Positions 26,101 through 34,520 of a stretch of DNA of 64,000 bases are shown here, one piece after another. The DNA lies in assembly GCF_000719135.1 (NCBI RefSeq), contig NZ_JOEK01000020.1, positions 1-64,000 on the forward strand, read 5' to 3'. The notes under the pieces are model-generated. The model did no database searches. It was not told the origin of the DNA and was given only the letters and a program-made list of their open reading frames with translations. The position numbers and the translations under genes are program-made. Each line of letters begins with the position of its first letter. Position 1 is the stretch's first letter. This DNA is from Streptomyces avicenniae. GTDB lineage: Bacteria; Actinomycetota; Actinomycetes; Streptomycetales; Streptomycetaceae.

Positions 26101-29100
26101 AGGCGTTCGGTGCCGCCCCCACCCGCGGCGACCCGACGGGCGTCCAGACCATCGACGGCCTCAGCGGCGGTACACCGAGCTACCGCACCGCCGCATCGAC
26201 GTTCGACGCGTACGGCCGCGTCCTGACGGTCACCGACCATGCAGGTCGGACCACCACCACGGGGTACACACCGACCACCGGGCGGCCCGCCGAGGTCACC
26301 GTGACCACACCACCCGCCGTCGTCGGCGACGCGACCACCACCCAGATCACCCGGACGCAGTACGACACGGTCCGCGGGGTCGCCCGGCGCATCATCGACA
26401 CGCGCGGCCTGGCCACCCACCTCACCTTTGACGCCTTGGGCCGCCTCAGCCGGGTGCGGCTGCCCGGCACCAGCACCGAGGGCACCGCGGACTACGCCTA
26501 CACCTACCGGGTCGCCGAGAACAAGATCACCGCCATCGGCACGACCACCCTGCTGGGAATCGGCACCAAGACGGACTGGACGCTCTACGACGGCCTGCTG
26601 CGCCCGCGCCAGACCCAGAGCGTCGGACCCGACGGCGGCAGGCTGCTGACAGACACCCGCTACGACAACCGCGGCCAGTCAGCTCATACTTACGCCGCCT
26701 ACTACACCACCGGTGGTCCCCAACCGGAGCTGTTCGACCCTGACCAGCCCGGCAACATCGAGAGCCAGACAGCCTTCGCCTACGACGGACTCGGCAGGGT
26801 CACCACCGAACGACAGCTGTCGGGCAACAGCGACGGCACCACGACCGAGTGGGCCCGAGCCGGATACACCTACGGTGGCGACCGCGTCAACCTGGACCCG
26901 ATGGACGGGGGGATCGCCACCACGACCATCACGGACGTCCACGGCCGGACCACCGAGCTGCGGCAGTACCGCGGTGCGACGCCCACCGGTGAGCACGACG
27001 TCACCCGCTACCGCTACAACGCACGGGGCGAGCTGATCCGCGCCGAGGACCCGGCCGGGAACGAGTGGACCTGGGAGTACGACATCCTCGGCCGGCTCAG
27101 GACCACGGAGGACCCGGACGCCGGCACCACCGTCCGTACGTACAACGAGCGCGACGAACTTGTCAGCACGACGGACGCGCGCGCCGAGACCGTCCACCAC
27201 ACGTACGACAACATCGGCCGCCGGACGGCGCTGCGCGAGGGGTCCGCGAACGGCCGCCTCATGGCGTCCTGGGTCTGGGACACCGTCGCGGAAGGCCAGC
27301 TCACCAGCTCCACCCGCCACACGGCCGACGGTGCCCGGTACACCACCCGCTTCGAGAGCTACGACGACCGCAACCGTCCGATCGGCACCTCCGTCATCGT
27401 GCCCTCCGTGCCGGGTGAGGAGGCACTGAGCGGCACCTACACCTCCGGCACCGAGTACAACCGGGACAACACCCCACGTTCCATCGGCTATCCCACGGCA
27501 GGTGATCTCCCCGGCACGACCCTCACGCCGCTGTACGACGGAATACGGCGCGTCACCGGCCTGACCGGCAGCAACAACACGTCGTACCTCTCGGACATCC
27601 GCTACAGCCTCACCGGCAAACCGTTGCAGCATGCCCTCACGGGGGGCGCGCAGAGCACGTGGGTCACCAACTCCTACGAGTGGGGGACCCAGCGCCTGCA
27701 CGACACCCGGGTGGACCGCGAGGACGTGTCAGGCGTCGATCGGTCGGTCACCTACGGCTACGACGACATCGGCAACGTACTCTCCATCGCCGACGACTCG
27801 GCCACCGGCACCGACAACCAGTGCTTCCGCTACGACTACCTGCGCCGCCTGACGGAGGCGTGGGCCGAGGGCGACACCACCTGCTCGACCGCGCCCAGCG
27901 ACGCGGCCATGGGCGGAGTCGCGCCCTACTGGCACTCCTTCACCTACGACCTCGTCGGCAACCGCCGTACCGAGACTCTCCACGAACAGCAGACCACCCG
28001 CACGTATGCCTATCCGGAGCCTGGCACCGCGCAGCCTCACACGCTCACGTCCGTCACCCAGGAGACGCCGGACGTCACCTCACTCCAGGAGTACGGCTAC
28101 GACGACTCGGGCAACACCCTCACCCGCCAGGTCGGCGGTGAGACGGAGTCGCTGACGTGGGATGCGGAGGGACATCTCGCCACCGTCGAGGACGCGAACG
28201 GCGCCGTCACCGAGTACGTCTACGACGCCGACGGCAACCGTCTCCTCGCCCGCACCCCGACCGAGACCATCGTCTACCTCGGCCACACCGAGCTACGGCT
28301 GGCCACGGGTGCGACGGAGGCCCAGGCCACCCGCTACATCGACCTGTACGGCGGCGGCACCGCGGTCCAGGAGAACGACGGAACGCTCTACCTGACGCTC
28401 CCCGACCACCACAACACCGGCGAACTCGCCATCGACACCGGCACGCAGCAACTGGCCCAGCGCCGGACGCTCCCCTTCGGCGGCCCCCGCGGTGCCGAGC
28501 CCGCGTTCTGGCCCGGCAGCCGCGGTTTCGTGGGCGGAATCGCCGACTCGACCGGTCTCACCCACCTCGGCGCGCGCGAGTACGACCCCGCCCTCGGCCG
28601 CTTCATCTCCGTCGATCCCGTACTCGACCTCACCGACCCCCAGCAGATAAACGGCTACGCCTACTCCAACAACAACCCCACCACCTTCACGGACCCCACC
28701 GGCCTGAAGCCGTCGCGAGACGACATCGCGCAGAAGAAGAAGCACCAGGCGGCCATGTGGATGAAGTACCTCCAGAGGGCGTGGGCAAGTCGTATCGCGG
28801 CGCTGAATGGCGGATATTCCTCGGACGGTGACTCCGAGGAGCGCGTCGGAGAACTGCTCGGTGGCGGAGGCGACGGAAGCCGGGACGACCGAAACCGCGG
28901 CCAGGCCCAGGAGAGAGGAAGTGGGGCGCGCGGCTTGTGGGGTTATGTAAGAGGTCGCATCGGGATAAATGAAGAAGCCTTGGAAGACTGCTCTGGCGGT
29001 AATCCTGTGGGATGTACTGCCGTTGGGCTGCACTTCGTACCCCATCCTGCGGCTCAGGGCCTCGCTCGTTTGTATGGGTCGCGGACGAAGGATACCGGTA

Positions 29101-29909
29101 TACCGGAACTGATCTGTGGCTTGATCAACAGTTTCGAAGTCGGCACCGAAGTGCTCATGGGGGACGGGACAAGGAAACCGATCGAGGACCTGGCGGTCGG
29201 CGACACGGTTGTGGCTACCGACCCTGAGAGCGGCGAGACAAGCCATCGCGCGGTGACGGCGAAAATTGCGCGTACCGGGCAGAAGCACTTCGTCACTCTG
29301 GGAGTCGAGGGCCAGGACGGCGCCGTGTACACGGTCACCGCCACGGCAGGCCATCCGTTCTGGCGGGCGGGCGCCGACGAGTGGACGGATGCTGGCGCGT
29401 TGGTCGTCGGTGACCGGGTCCGCACGGATACAGGCGAGACGGTGGAGATCGTCTCCAGCGCCCCTTTCTCGCAGTTCGCCACGGCCTACAATCTGACCGT
29501 CGAGGGCATCCACACGTACTATGTGCTGGCGGGCGAGACGCCAGTCCTCGTTCACAATATCAACTGCCCGATCGACGTTGATCTGGCACTGCAGTCGGGG
29601 GCGCGGATCGATCCGTCGGATAAGCGTGGCGAATACACCGTGGCCGGGCGGTCACTCCAGAAACATGCAGGGCGCAACGGGAACCCGAATGGATGGCCGA
29701 TACCATCTGGGAGGCAGAATCCCGCCGCATGGAACACGACTGGCCAAGAAATGCTAGATGAGATCCTCAATCATCCGAACGTGACCGAAACGCGTGGGCG
29801 AGGCCGCATCGGAGGGCAGTGGCAAGACGTCATCGACATACGTCTGCCGAACGGCGGCCTGGGTGCGCGTTTCACGCCAGAAGGAAGCTTCTCCGGATTC
29901 CTGGACTGA
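23172..29909 (+). CDS. Secreted RHS-repeat polymorphic toxin with Hint domain and C-terminal nuclease-like tip
   Basis: 2245 residues. N-terminal signal peptide/anchor (GVVTTALLLALLPSVAVIAVA), a Streptomyces pre-RHS region, then YD repeats (TFDALGRLS, YDGLGRVT, YDILGRL, YDNIGRR) over about 880-1780, and the core boundary YDPALGRFISVDP at 1804 with NNNPTTFTDPTGL. A Hint (intein-type) domain spans 1986-2129 (NSFEVGTEVLMGDGTRKPIE to VLVHN). The tip (2130-2245: AGRSLQKHAGRNG, ETRGRGRIGG, LGARFTPEGSFSGFL) resembles small RNase-type toxins of the BECR group, which is uncertain. The Cys expected before NSFxxGT is Ile; a Cys lies four residues before the Asn (1982). From about 28710 the GC content falls, marking an exchanged tip. 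Confidence 0.88.
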   Translation: MNTGAYRRVGLPRRLAQPLRSHVTGVVTTALLLALLPSVAVIAVADDGSGRPGLPASETVIEGDRGDVRPRPVDPALEERLPAPSADWPEAGTAELTTQADGPAARNAGQPPVRLISPPGAARSMADAEATTSARLEILDRRAAERVGIDGLLFSLSGTAAARTPSTTQRAGMGVGVELDYSSFAQAYGGGYGARLGLVSLPACALTTPDTPRCRQQTPLGFLNDTEARTLVTSESVDLSGGPTVLAAVAEDSGPTGDYAATELSPSGTWEVSLNSGDFTWSYELPVPDVPGGLTPTVGLGYSSGSIDGRTSATNNQSSWVGDGFNLWPGYIERSYHSCADEGLKRGGVDVPDLCWAYDNATLSMGGTAGDLISVGDNLWRLRNDDGTRIERFADTARSSGDADGEYWKVTTPDGTQYHFGYNRLPGWTSGRPETESVWNVPVYGNNTGEPCRAATFVTSWCQQAWRWNLDYVVDPRGNVITYFYDQEDNSYGRYLEAADDTPYVRGGVLKNINYGLRSDAVFARPSAQVVFTTGERCLPAEGVTCAVGDIGDLPSPWYDTPWDLNCAAGTECDEGRLSPTFWSRYRLSSITTQNLNESGTYTPIDTWDLTYRWGRADIDWTLLPTSLRRTGRAVTPAIELPATEFVYEQGANRLDEAGDGVAPFIKHRLSTVTDEFGGQTDINYSSPACDPAALPTLQSNTSRCFPQYWTPPGAEDPEQEWFNKYVVTEVVASDRTGGAPEMYTRYSYLGGAAWHYDDDDGLTEPEHKTWSQWRGYGQVRVRTGGPEGMTTQADHYFLRGMDGDRAGPGGGEREVAVDDGQGGTITDHEAHAGYPYRTVAYSGPDGVVLEKTLSVPWRHQTATRTRSWGTVTANFTGTATERAFVSLDDGAGQRWRETRIDTTYDTVAGRVTRTADLGDVAETGDDRCTTTAYADNPAANILDLPARTREWTGACTSEPTTAERVVSDIRTLYDDQAFGAAPTRGDPTGVQTIDGLSGGTPSYRTAASTFDAYGRVLTVTDHAGRTTTTGYTPTTGRPAEVTVTTPPAVVGDATTTQITRTQYDTVRGVARRIIDTRGLATHLTFDALGRLSRVRLPGTSTEGTADYAYTYRVAENKITAIGTTTLLGIGTKTDWTLYDGLLRPRQTQSVGPDGGRLLTDTRYDNRGQSAHTYAAYYTTGGPQPELFDPDQPGNIESQTAFAYDGLGRVTTERQLSGNSDGTTTEWARAGYTYGGDRVNLDPMDGGIATTTITDVHGRTTELRQYRGATPTGEHDVTRYRYNARGELIRAEDPAGNEWTWEYDILGRLRTTEDPDAGTTVRTYNERDELVSTTDARAETVHHTYDNIGRRTALREGSANGRLMASWVWDTVAEGQLTSSTRHTADGARYTTRFESYDDRNRPIGTSVIVPSVPGEEALSGTYTSGTEYNRDNTPRSIGYPTAGDLPGTTLTPLYDGIRRVTGLTGSNNTSYLSDIRYSLTGKPLQHALTGGAQSTWVTNSYEWGTQRLHDTRVDREDVSGVDRSVTYGYDDIGNVLSIADDSATGTDNQCFRYDYLRRLTEAWAEGDTTCSTAPSDAAMGGVAPYWHSFTYDLVGNRRTETLHEQQTTRTYAYPEPGTAQPHTLTSVTQETPDVTSLQEYGYDDSGNTLTRQVGGETESLTWDAEGHLATVEDANGAVTEYVYDADGNRLLARTPTETIVYLGHTELRLATGATEAQATRYIDLYGGGTAVQENDGTLYLTLPDHHNTGELAIDTGTQQLAQRRTLPFGGPRGAEPAFWPGSRGFVGGIADSTGLTHLGAREYDPALGRFISVDPVLDLTDPQQINGYAYSNNNPTTFTDPTGLKPSRDDIAQKKKHQAAMWMKYLQRAWASRIAALNGGYSSDGDSEERVGELLGGGGDGSRDDRNRGQAQERGSGARGLWGYVRGRIGINEEALEDCSGGNPVGCTAVGLHFVPHPAAQGLARLYGSRTKDTGIPELICGLINSFEVGTEVLMGDGTRKPIEDLAVGDTVVATDPESGETSHRAVTAKIARTGQKHFVTLGVEGQDGAVYTVTATAGHPFWRAGADEWTDAGALVVGDRVRTDTGETVEIVSSAPFSQFATAYNLTVEGIHTYYVLAGETPVLVHNINCPIDVDLALQSGARIDPSDKRGEYTVAGRSLQKHAGRNGNPNGWPIPSGRQNPAAWNTTGQEMLDEILNHPNVTETRGRGRIGGQWQDVIDIRLPNGGLGARFTPEGSFSGFLD

Positions 29910-29924
29910 CGGAAAGTGATCAAG

Positions 29925-30176
29925 ATGCGCATAGTCAAATTCGGTGAGTCTGAGATCGAAGTGATCGACTTCGAAGATGCTGTCGCAGGGGAACGGGTGA
30001 TCGAGTTCCGCAATCACGGCGACGCGGAGAGGGCTTCCTTCGCCGCGATCGTCGTCCCGGATGACAAGGGCTGGTCGTCAGCGGTATTGGCCATCGATCC
30101 GCGGGCGGGTGATGTCTCTGCTCCGCTGATGGTGTACCTCATCGAAGTTGCTCGCAGCCTGATCGAAGCGAGATGA
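29925..30176 (+). CDS. Probable immunity protein for the RHS toxin tip
   Basis: 83 residues, ATG 29925 with GGAAAG upstream, 15 bases after the toxin stop. It is small, acidic and soluble (VKFGESEIEVIDFEDAV, FAAIVVPDDKGW, VYLIEVARSLIEAR), with an alpha/beta pattern and no enzyme motif. Immunity genes lie directly downstream of polymorphic toxin genes and are small and highly variable; this gene fits by position, size and reduced GC content. I do not recognise the family, so the role is inferred from context. Binding to the toxin tip in the cytoplasm would be its task. Confidence 0.65.
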   Translation: MRIVKFGESEIEVIDFEDAVAGERVIEFRNHGDAERASFAAIVVPDDKGWSSAVLAIDPRAGDVSAPLMVYLIEVARSLIEAR

Positions 30177-30641
30177 CTCTAGAAGCGCGGGACCTGGTCA
30201 GGTATTCCCTGGCGGGGGCTTCCGCCCAGGGTGATGGCAGTGGCTGACGGCAAGCGGACGAATGATGCTACCGCTCTCCTTATGATCGCGCTTGGGCAAG
30301 TGCCGGAGAAGCGTCGAATCTGGAGCTTGTTCTCACGCCGGGGACGGGGCTTGATGCATTGCACTCGTTCTCGCCTTGGCGGAAGTGGAGGCTATGAGGG
30401 AGGTTCGTCGCCGTTCTCCGGATCGGCGACGGACCCTGTGGTGTCGCGGACAGCCAGTCGAGGAGGTCTAGGCACCAGCACGGTGGGGCGGTGAACCCTG
30501 CTGCGAACGAGAGGGCCGCGATGGCTTGGCGGGCCTCAACGCGACCTAGAGGTTGGCCCAATGTGATCCGCGACCGGTGCTTCACGTGTCGGCCACCTTC
30601 CTGACCCCCGCAGGTGGCTTCCGCTGAGGAAGCTTCACCTC
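30177..30641. other. Region of likely debris between toxin locus and TelA operon
   Basis: 465 bases of lower GC content than average. A frame from ATG 30234 to 30494 on the + strand and one on the - strand (30280-30654) are open but show no family signature and no good start. The composition resembles the toxin tip, so this may be the remains of displaced tip/immunity cassettes. Nothing here is called as a gene. Confidence 0.45.
30613..30639 (+). promoter_or_regulatory. Stem-loop next to the start of the TelA operon
   Basis: GCTTCC (30617-30622) pairs with GGAAGC (30628-30633) around GCTGA, extended by GGTG/CACC across a two-base bulge. The GAGGAA that would serve as ribosome-binding site for GTG 30642 is part of the stem. 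It may be the terminator of the preceding locus or may limit translation of the operon's first gene. Confidence 0.4.
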
Positions 30642-31718
30642 GTGAGGCGTGCATGGGGGATCGTGCTGGCGGTACTGCTGTTGGTCGGCGTCGGCGCGGC
30701 GATCGTCGTCGGGCGCGACACCGGGGACGGCGGCGGCGGAACGGTCGCGATCAGGGGTGTGATCGGCTCCGAGAAGGCGGAGTTCTTCGCCGACCCCGAC
30801 GTGGTGGCCGCCCTCGCCGACCAAGGGCTCACCGTGCAGGCCCAGTCCGTCGGCTCCTGGGCCATGGACGACGTGGACCTGGCGGGCTACGACTTCGCCT
30901 TCCCCTCCAGCCAGGGCCCCGCCGACGCACTGCGCGGCGCGACCGGCGACCCGGGCACCTCGCTGCGGCCGTTCTACTCGCCGCTGGTGGTGCTCGCCCA
31001 CCGTCAGGCAGCCGACGTACTGGCCGCGGGCGGCCTGGCCACGCTGGAGGGCGACAACGTCGGACGGCTGTCCATGGCCGCCTACCTGGCCGCCGTCGAA
31101 CAGGGCCGCACCTGGCAGGAGTTGGAAGGCGCCGAGGCGCGCGACGGCCTCAGCGGCGCGCTCTACATCTCCAGCACCGACCCCCTCACCTCCAACTCCG
31201 GCGCGCTCTACCTGGCCGCCGCCTCCTTCGTCGCGAACGAAGGACAGGTCGTCGCCGACGCAGCCGCCGTCGAACGCACCGCGCCGCTGCTCCGCACCCT
31301 CGTGCAGGTCCAGGGCTCCCAACAGTCCAGCTCGGAGGGCCCGTTCCGCGACTTCGTCAGCGGCGTCGGCAACCCGCTCGTCCTCGCCTACGAGTCGCAG
31401 GTCGCCGCGCTGCTGATCGGCGGCGCCGACCCCGGCGACATGGTGGTGCTCTACCCGGACACGACGGCGACCAGCGACCACACCCTCGTGCCCCTCACCG
31501 ACGACGGCCGACGCCTGGGCGAGGCCCTGGCCACCGACCCCGAGCTGCGCCGCCTCGCCGTCCGGCACGGCTTCCGGCCGCAGGGCGCCACCGCCGAGTT
31601 CACCGAGGCCGCCGCCGCACACCCCGCCTACCTCATGGACGGACTCGACGGGATACGGCAGGCACCCGCGCCCACCGCCGACGTGCTCCGCACCATGGCC
31701 GAACGCGCCAAGGGCTGA
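30642..31718 (+). CDS. Membrane-anchored substrate-binding-like protein
   Basis: 358 residues from GTG 30642. One N-terminal membrane segment (WGIVLAVLLLVGVGAAIVVG) without lipobox Cys, then an extracellular periplasmic-binding fold: IRGVIGSEKAEFFADPDVV, DFAFPSSQGPADALRG, FYSPLVVLAHRQ, ISSTDPLTSNSGALYLAAASF, VLAYESQVAALLIG. The SNSG loop and the hinge arrangement resemble type 2 (sulfate/molybdate/phosphate-type) binding proteins, but no ABC permease is nearby. It is the first gene of a four-gene operon with TelA and VWA proteins, and is paired functionally with the binding domain at 32934. Confidence 0.75.
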   Translation: MRRAWGIVLAVLLLVGVGAAIVVGRDTGDGGGGTVAIRGVIGSEKAEFFADPDVVAALADQGLTVQAQSVGSWAMDDVDLAGYDFAFPSSQGPADALRGATGDPGTSLRPFYSPLVVLAHRQAADVLAAGGLATLEGDNVGRLSMAAYLAAVEQGRTWQELEGAEARDGLSGALYISSTDPLTSNSGALYLAAASFVANEGQVVADAAAVERTAPLLRTLVQVQGSQQSSSEGPFRDFVSGVGNPLVLAYESQVAALLIGGADPGDMVVLYPDTTATSDHTLVPLTDDGRRLGEALATDPELRRLAVRHGFRPQGATAEFTEAAAAHPAYLMDGLDGIRQAPAPTADVLRTMAERAKG

Positions 31719-31749
31719 GCGCCGCGCGGAACTTCACCCAGGGGGAACC

Positions 31750-32937
31750 ATGACAGACACCGACAACCCACTGATCCTCACCCCACCCGAGCCCGTCGCC
31801 CCGGTCAAGGCGGAACAGGCGTCAGGACTCGTGCCGCTCGACCCGCAGACACGCGACGAACTGGGCCGCCGCGCCGCCACCTACATCGACTCGCTGTCGG
31901 CGCTGGACGCGCGTTCACCCGAGTTCTCCACCCGCGTCGGCGAGGTCACCTCGCTCGGCTCGGCCGAGATGCGCGCCGCGACCCAGCAGTCCAACCGGAT
32001 GCTCGACCGCAGCGTCCGCTCGCTCTCCCGCGCCGCGGGCGGCGACGCGGCCGACGCCCAGACGCGGGTCTCCTCCTCCCTGACGGACCTGCGCCGCACC
32101 GTCGAGGACCTCGACCCGCGCGAGACTTCCTCCGGCGGCGTACGGCGCCTGCTGTCCCGGCTGCCGGGCGGCAACAGGTTCCGCGACCACCTCGCCCGCT
32201 ACGCCACCGCCCAGGGCACGCTCCAGAAGATCGTCGGCACCCTGCGCGCGGGCCAGGACGAGCTGCGCCGCGACAGCGCCACCCTGCACACCGAGCGCGC
32301 CCGACTGTGGGACACCATGGGCAAGCTCCAGGAGTACGTCGTCCTCACCGAGGCGCTGGACGACGAACTGCAACGCCGCGTCGAGCAGATGGAGGCGACC
32401 GACCCCGAGCAGGCCACCGCGCTGCGCGCCGACGTCCTCTTCCCCGTCCGCCAGAAGCGCCAGGACCTGCTGACCCAGCTCGCGGTCTGCGCCCAGGGCT
32501 ATCTCGCCATGGACGTGGTGCGCCGCAACAACGAGGAGCTGATCAAGGGCGTCGATCGCGCCGCCACCACCACCGTCACCGCGCTGCGCATCGGCATCAT
32601 GCTCTCCGCCGCGCTGGAGAACCAGCGCAAGGTGGGCGAGCAGGTGAACGCCCTGCGCGGCACCACCGAGGAACTCGTCCGCGGCAACGCCGAGATGCTC
32701 GCCACCCAGAGCGGCGAGATCCAGGCGATGGCCGCCGACCCGGCCGTCGGCGCCGAGACGCTGCGCGCCGCGTTCCAGCAGATCTACCGGACCCTGGACA
32801 CCATCGACACGTACAAGGCGCAGGCCACCGAGGCCATGGCGGCCACCGCCCGCACCCTGTCCGACGAACTGGGCAACGCCGCTGGTCACCTGGAGCGCTC
32901 CCGCGCCGCCGACCGGCGCGAGAACGGACTCGCATGA
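31750..32937 (+). CDS. TelA-family toxic anion resistance protein
   Basis: 395 residues, ATG 31750 (AGGGGGAACC upstream). Cytoplasmic, almost entirely helical. The TelA pattern is clear: VTSLGSAEMRAATQQSNRML near residue 60, LLSRLPGGNRFRDHLARY, a long coiled-coil middle, then VLFPVRQKRQDLLTQLAVCAQGYLAMDVVRRNNEELIKGVDRA in parts, and AALENQRKVGEQVNAL. TelA/KlaA proteins were first linked to tellurite resistance and colicin tolerance. The molecular activity is unknown, but they co-occur with membrane-stress genes. It overlaps the next gene by 4 bases. Confidence 0.92.
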   Translation: MTDTDNPLILTPPEPVAPVKAEQASGLVPLDPQTRDELGRRAATYIDSLSALDARSPEFSTRVGEVTSLGSAEMRAATQQSNRMLDRSVRSLSRAAGGDAADAQTRVSSSLTDLRRTVEDLDPRETSSGGVRRLLSRLPGGNRFRDHLARYATAQGTLQKIVGTLRAGQDELRRDSATLHTERARLWDTMGKLQEYVVLTEALDDELQRRVEQMEATDPEQATALRADVLFPVRQKRQDLLTQLAVCAQGYLAMDVVRRNNEELIKGVDRAATTTVTALRIGIMLSAALENQRKVGEQVNALRGTTEELVRGNAEMLATQSGEIQAMAADPAVGAETLRAAFQQIYRTLDTIDTYKAQATEAMAATARTLSDELGNAAGHLERSRAADRRENGLA

Positions 32938-34520
32938 GAACGGGCGCACGGCTCGCCGCCCTGCTCGGCGCCCTCGCTCTGGCCGCCGCCTGCACCGGTG
33001 CCCAGGACGACGGGGGTGACGGCGGCGGTGTCGCAGCCGCAGGGACCGTCAGAATCCTGGCGGGCAGCGAACTCGCCGACATGGCACCCCTGCTGGAGCG
33101 GGCCGCCGAGGAGACCGGCGTCACGGCCGAGGTCACCAGCGTCGGCACCCTCGACGCCACCAGGACGGTCCTCTCGGGCGAGGCCGACGGCGCGTACGAC
33201 GCCGTGTGGCTGGCCACCAACGACTACCTCAGGCTGCACCCGGACGCCGAGCGGCGCATCCTCACCGAGACCTCGATCATGACCTCGCCCGTCGCCCTCG
33301 GCCTGCGCCCCGACGCCCTGGACCGGCTCGGCTGGCGGCCCGACGAGGTCACCTGGGCCCAGGTCCACGAGGCCGCGACCGCGGGCGACCTGACGTTCGG
33401 CATGACGGACCCGACGCGCTCCAACTCCGGCTACAGCGCGCTCATATCGGTGACCTCGGCCCTCTCCGGCGCACAGTCGGCGCTCACCGCCGAGGACGTC
33501 GCGGGCAGCGCCACGCGGCTGAGGGAGCTGTTCGCGGGACAACGGCTGACCTCGGGGTCCTCCGGCTGGCTCGCCGACGCGTTCCGGCAGCGCGGCGACG
33601 TGGACGCGCTGATCAACTACGAGTCCGTGCTGCTCGGCCTCGACCGTGACGGCGCCGCTGACCTGGAGGTGATCCGCCCGCTGGACGGCGTCGTCACCGC
33701 CCGCTACCCGCTCACCACCCTCGCCTCCGCCTCCCCCGAGGCGGGCGAGGCGCTGCGCCTCCTCGGCGCGTACCTGCGTGGCGACGAGGCCCAACGCGCC
33801 CTCACGCAGGAGACGTTGCGCCGCCCGGTCGCCGCCGGGGTCACGGCCGCCGAGGCGATCCCCGAGGGACAGCGCCGCGAACTGCCCTACCCCGGCTCGC
33901 TCGACGTCGCCGACGCCCTCCTCGACGCCTACGACGGCGAACTGCGCCGCCCCTCCCGCACGCTCTACGTCCTCGACACCTCGGGGTCGATGGAGGGCGA
34001 ACGACTCGCCGCGCTCCAGGCGGCGTTGATCCGCCTCACCGGCGCGGACAACCCGGCGGGGCAGCGCTTCAGGGACCGCGAGGAGGTGACACTGATGCCG
34101 TTCGACGACACGGTGGTCTCCACCGACACCTGGACGATCGACGCGGAGCGCCGCGAGGACGCCTTGGCCGCGATCCGCTCAGGGGTGGACTCCCTGACCG
34201 CCGAGGGCGGAACCGCCGTCTACGCCAGCCTGATCGAGGCGTACGAGCTGCTGGCCGCGGAGGGGGCGCAGGACGCGTTCACCTCGATCGTGCTGATGAC
34301 GGACGGCGAGAACCGCGACGAGGTCGGCGCGGCCGACTTCGAGGACTTCCACCGGGCCCTCCCCGAGGAGCAGCGCCACGTCCCGGTGTTCACCGTGCTG
34401 TTCGGCGACTCCGACCGGGACGAGCTGCGACTGATCGCTGACGAGACCGGAGGCGAGCTGTTCGACGCGGTCGGCGGCTCGCTCGACGACGCCTTCCAGG
34501 AGATCCGTGGCTACCAGTAG
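32934..34520 (+). CDS. Lipoprotein with substrate-binding and von Willebrand factor A domains
   Basis: 528 residues, ATG 32934 in ATGA overlap with TelA. Lipoprotein signal with LALAAACTG (Cys near residue 20). Residues 37-320 are a binding-protein fold (VRILAGSELADMAPLLERA, TDPTRSNSGYSALIS, ALINYESVLLGL). Residues about 335-528 are a VWA domain with an intact MIDAS: DTSGSM, the distal Thr in EGGTAVYASL, and the Asp of VLMTDGENRDE. The fusion of an anion-binding fold with a metal-dependent adhesion domain on the outer face of the membrane suggests sensing of, or assembly on, envelope ligands together with TelA. Confidence 0.88.
   Translation: MRTGARLAALLGALALAAACTGAQDDGGDGGGVAAAGTVRILAGSELADMAPLLERAAEETGVTAEVTSVGTLDATRTVLSGEADGAYDAVWLATNDYLRLHPDAERRILTETSIMTSPVALGLRPDALDRLGWRPDEVTWAQVHEAATAGDLTFGMTDPTRSNSGYSALISVTSALSGAQSALTAEDVAGSATRLRELFAGQRLTSGSSGWLADAFRQRGDVDALINYESVLLGLDRDGAADLEVIRPLDGVVTARYPLTTLASASPEAGEALRLLGAYLRGDEAQRALTQETLRRPVAAGVTAAEAIPEGQRRELPYPGSLDVADALLDAYDGELRRPSRTLYVLDTSGSMEGERLAALQAALIRLTGADNPAGQRFRDREEVTLMPFDDTVVSTDTWTIDAERREDALAAIRSGVDSLTAEGGTAVYASLIEAYELLAAEGAQDAFTSIVLMTDGENRDEVGAADFEDFHRALPEEQRHVPVFTVLFGDSDRDELRLIADETGGELFDAVGGSLDDAFQEIRGYQ

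Noticed and set aside
30234..30494. Possible 86-residue protein after the immunity gene
   Set aside because: Composition is Arg/Ser/Gly-rich with no family pattern and no ribosome-binding site. Treated as debris.
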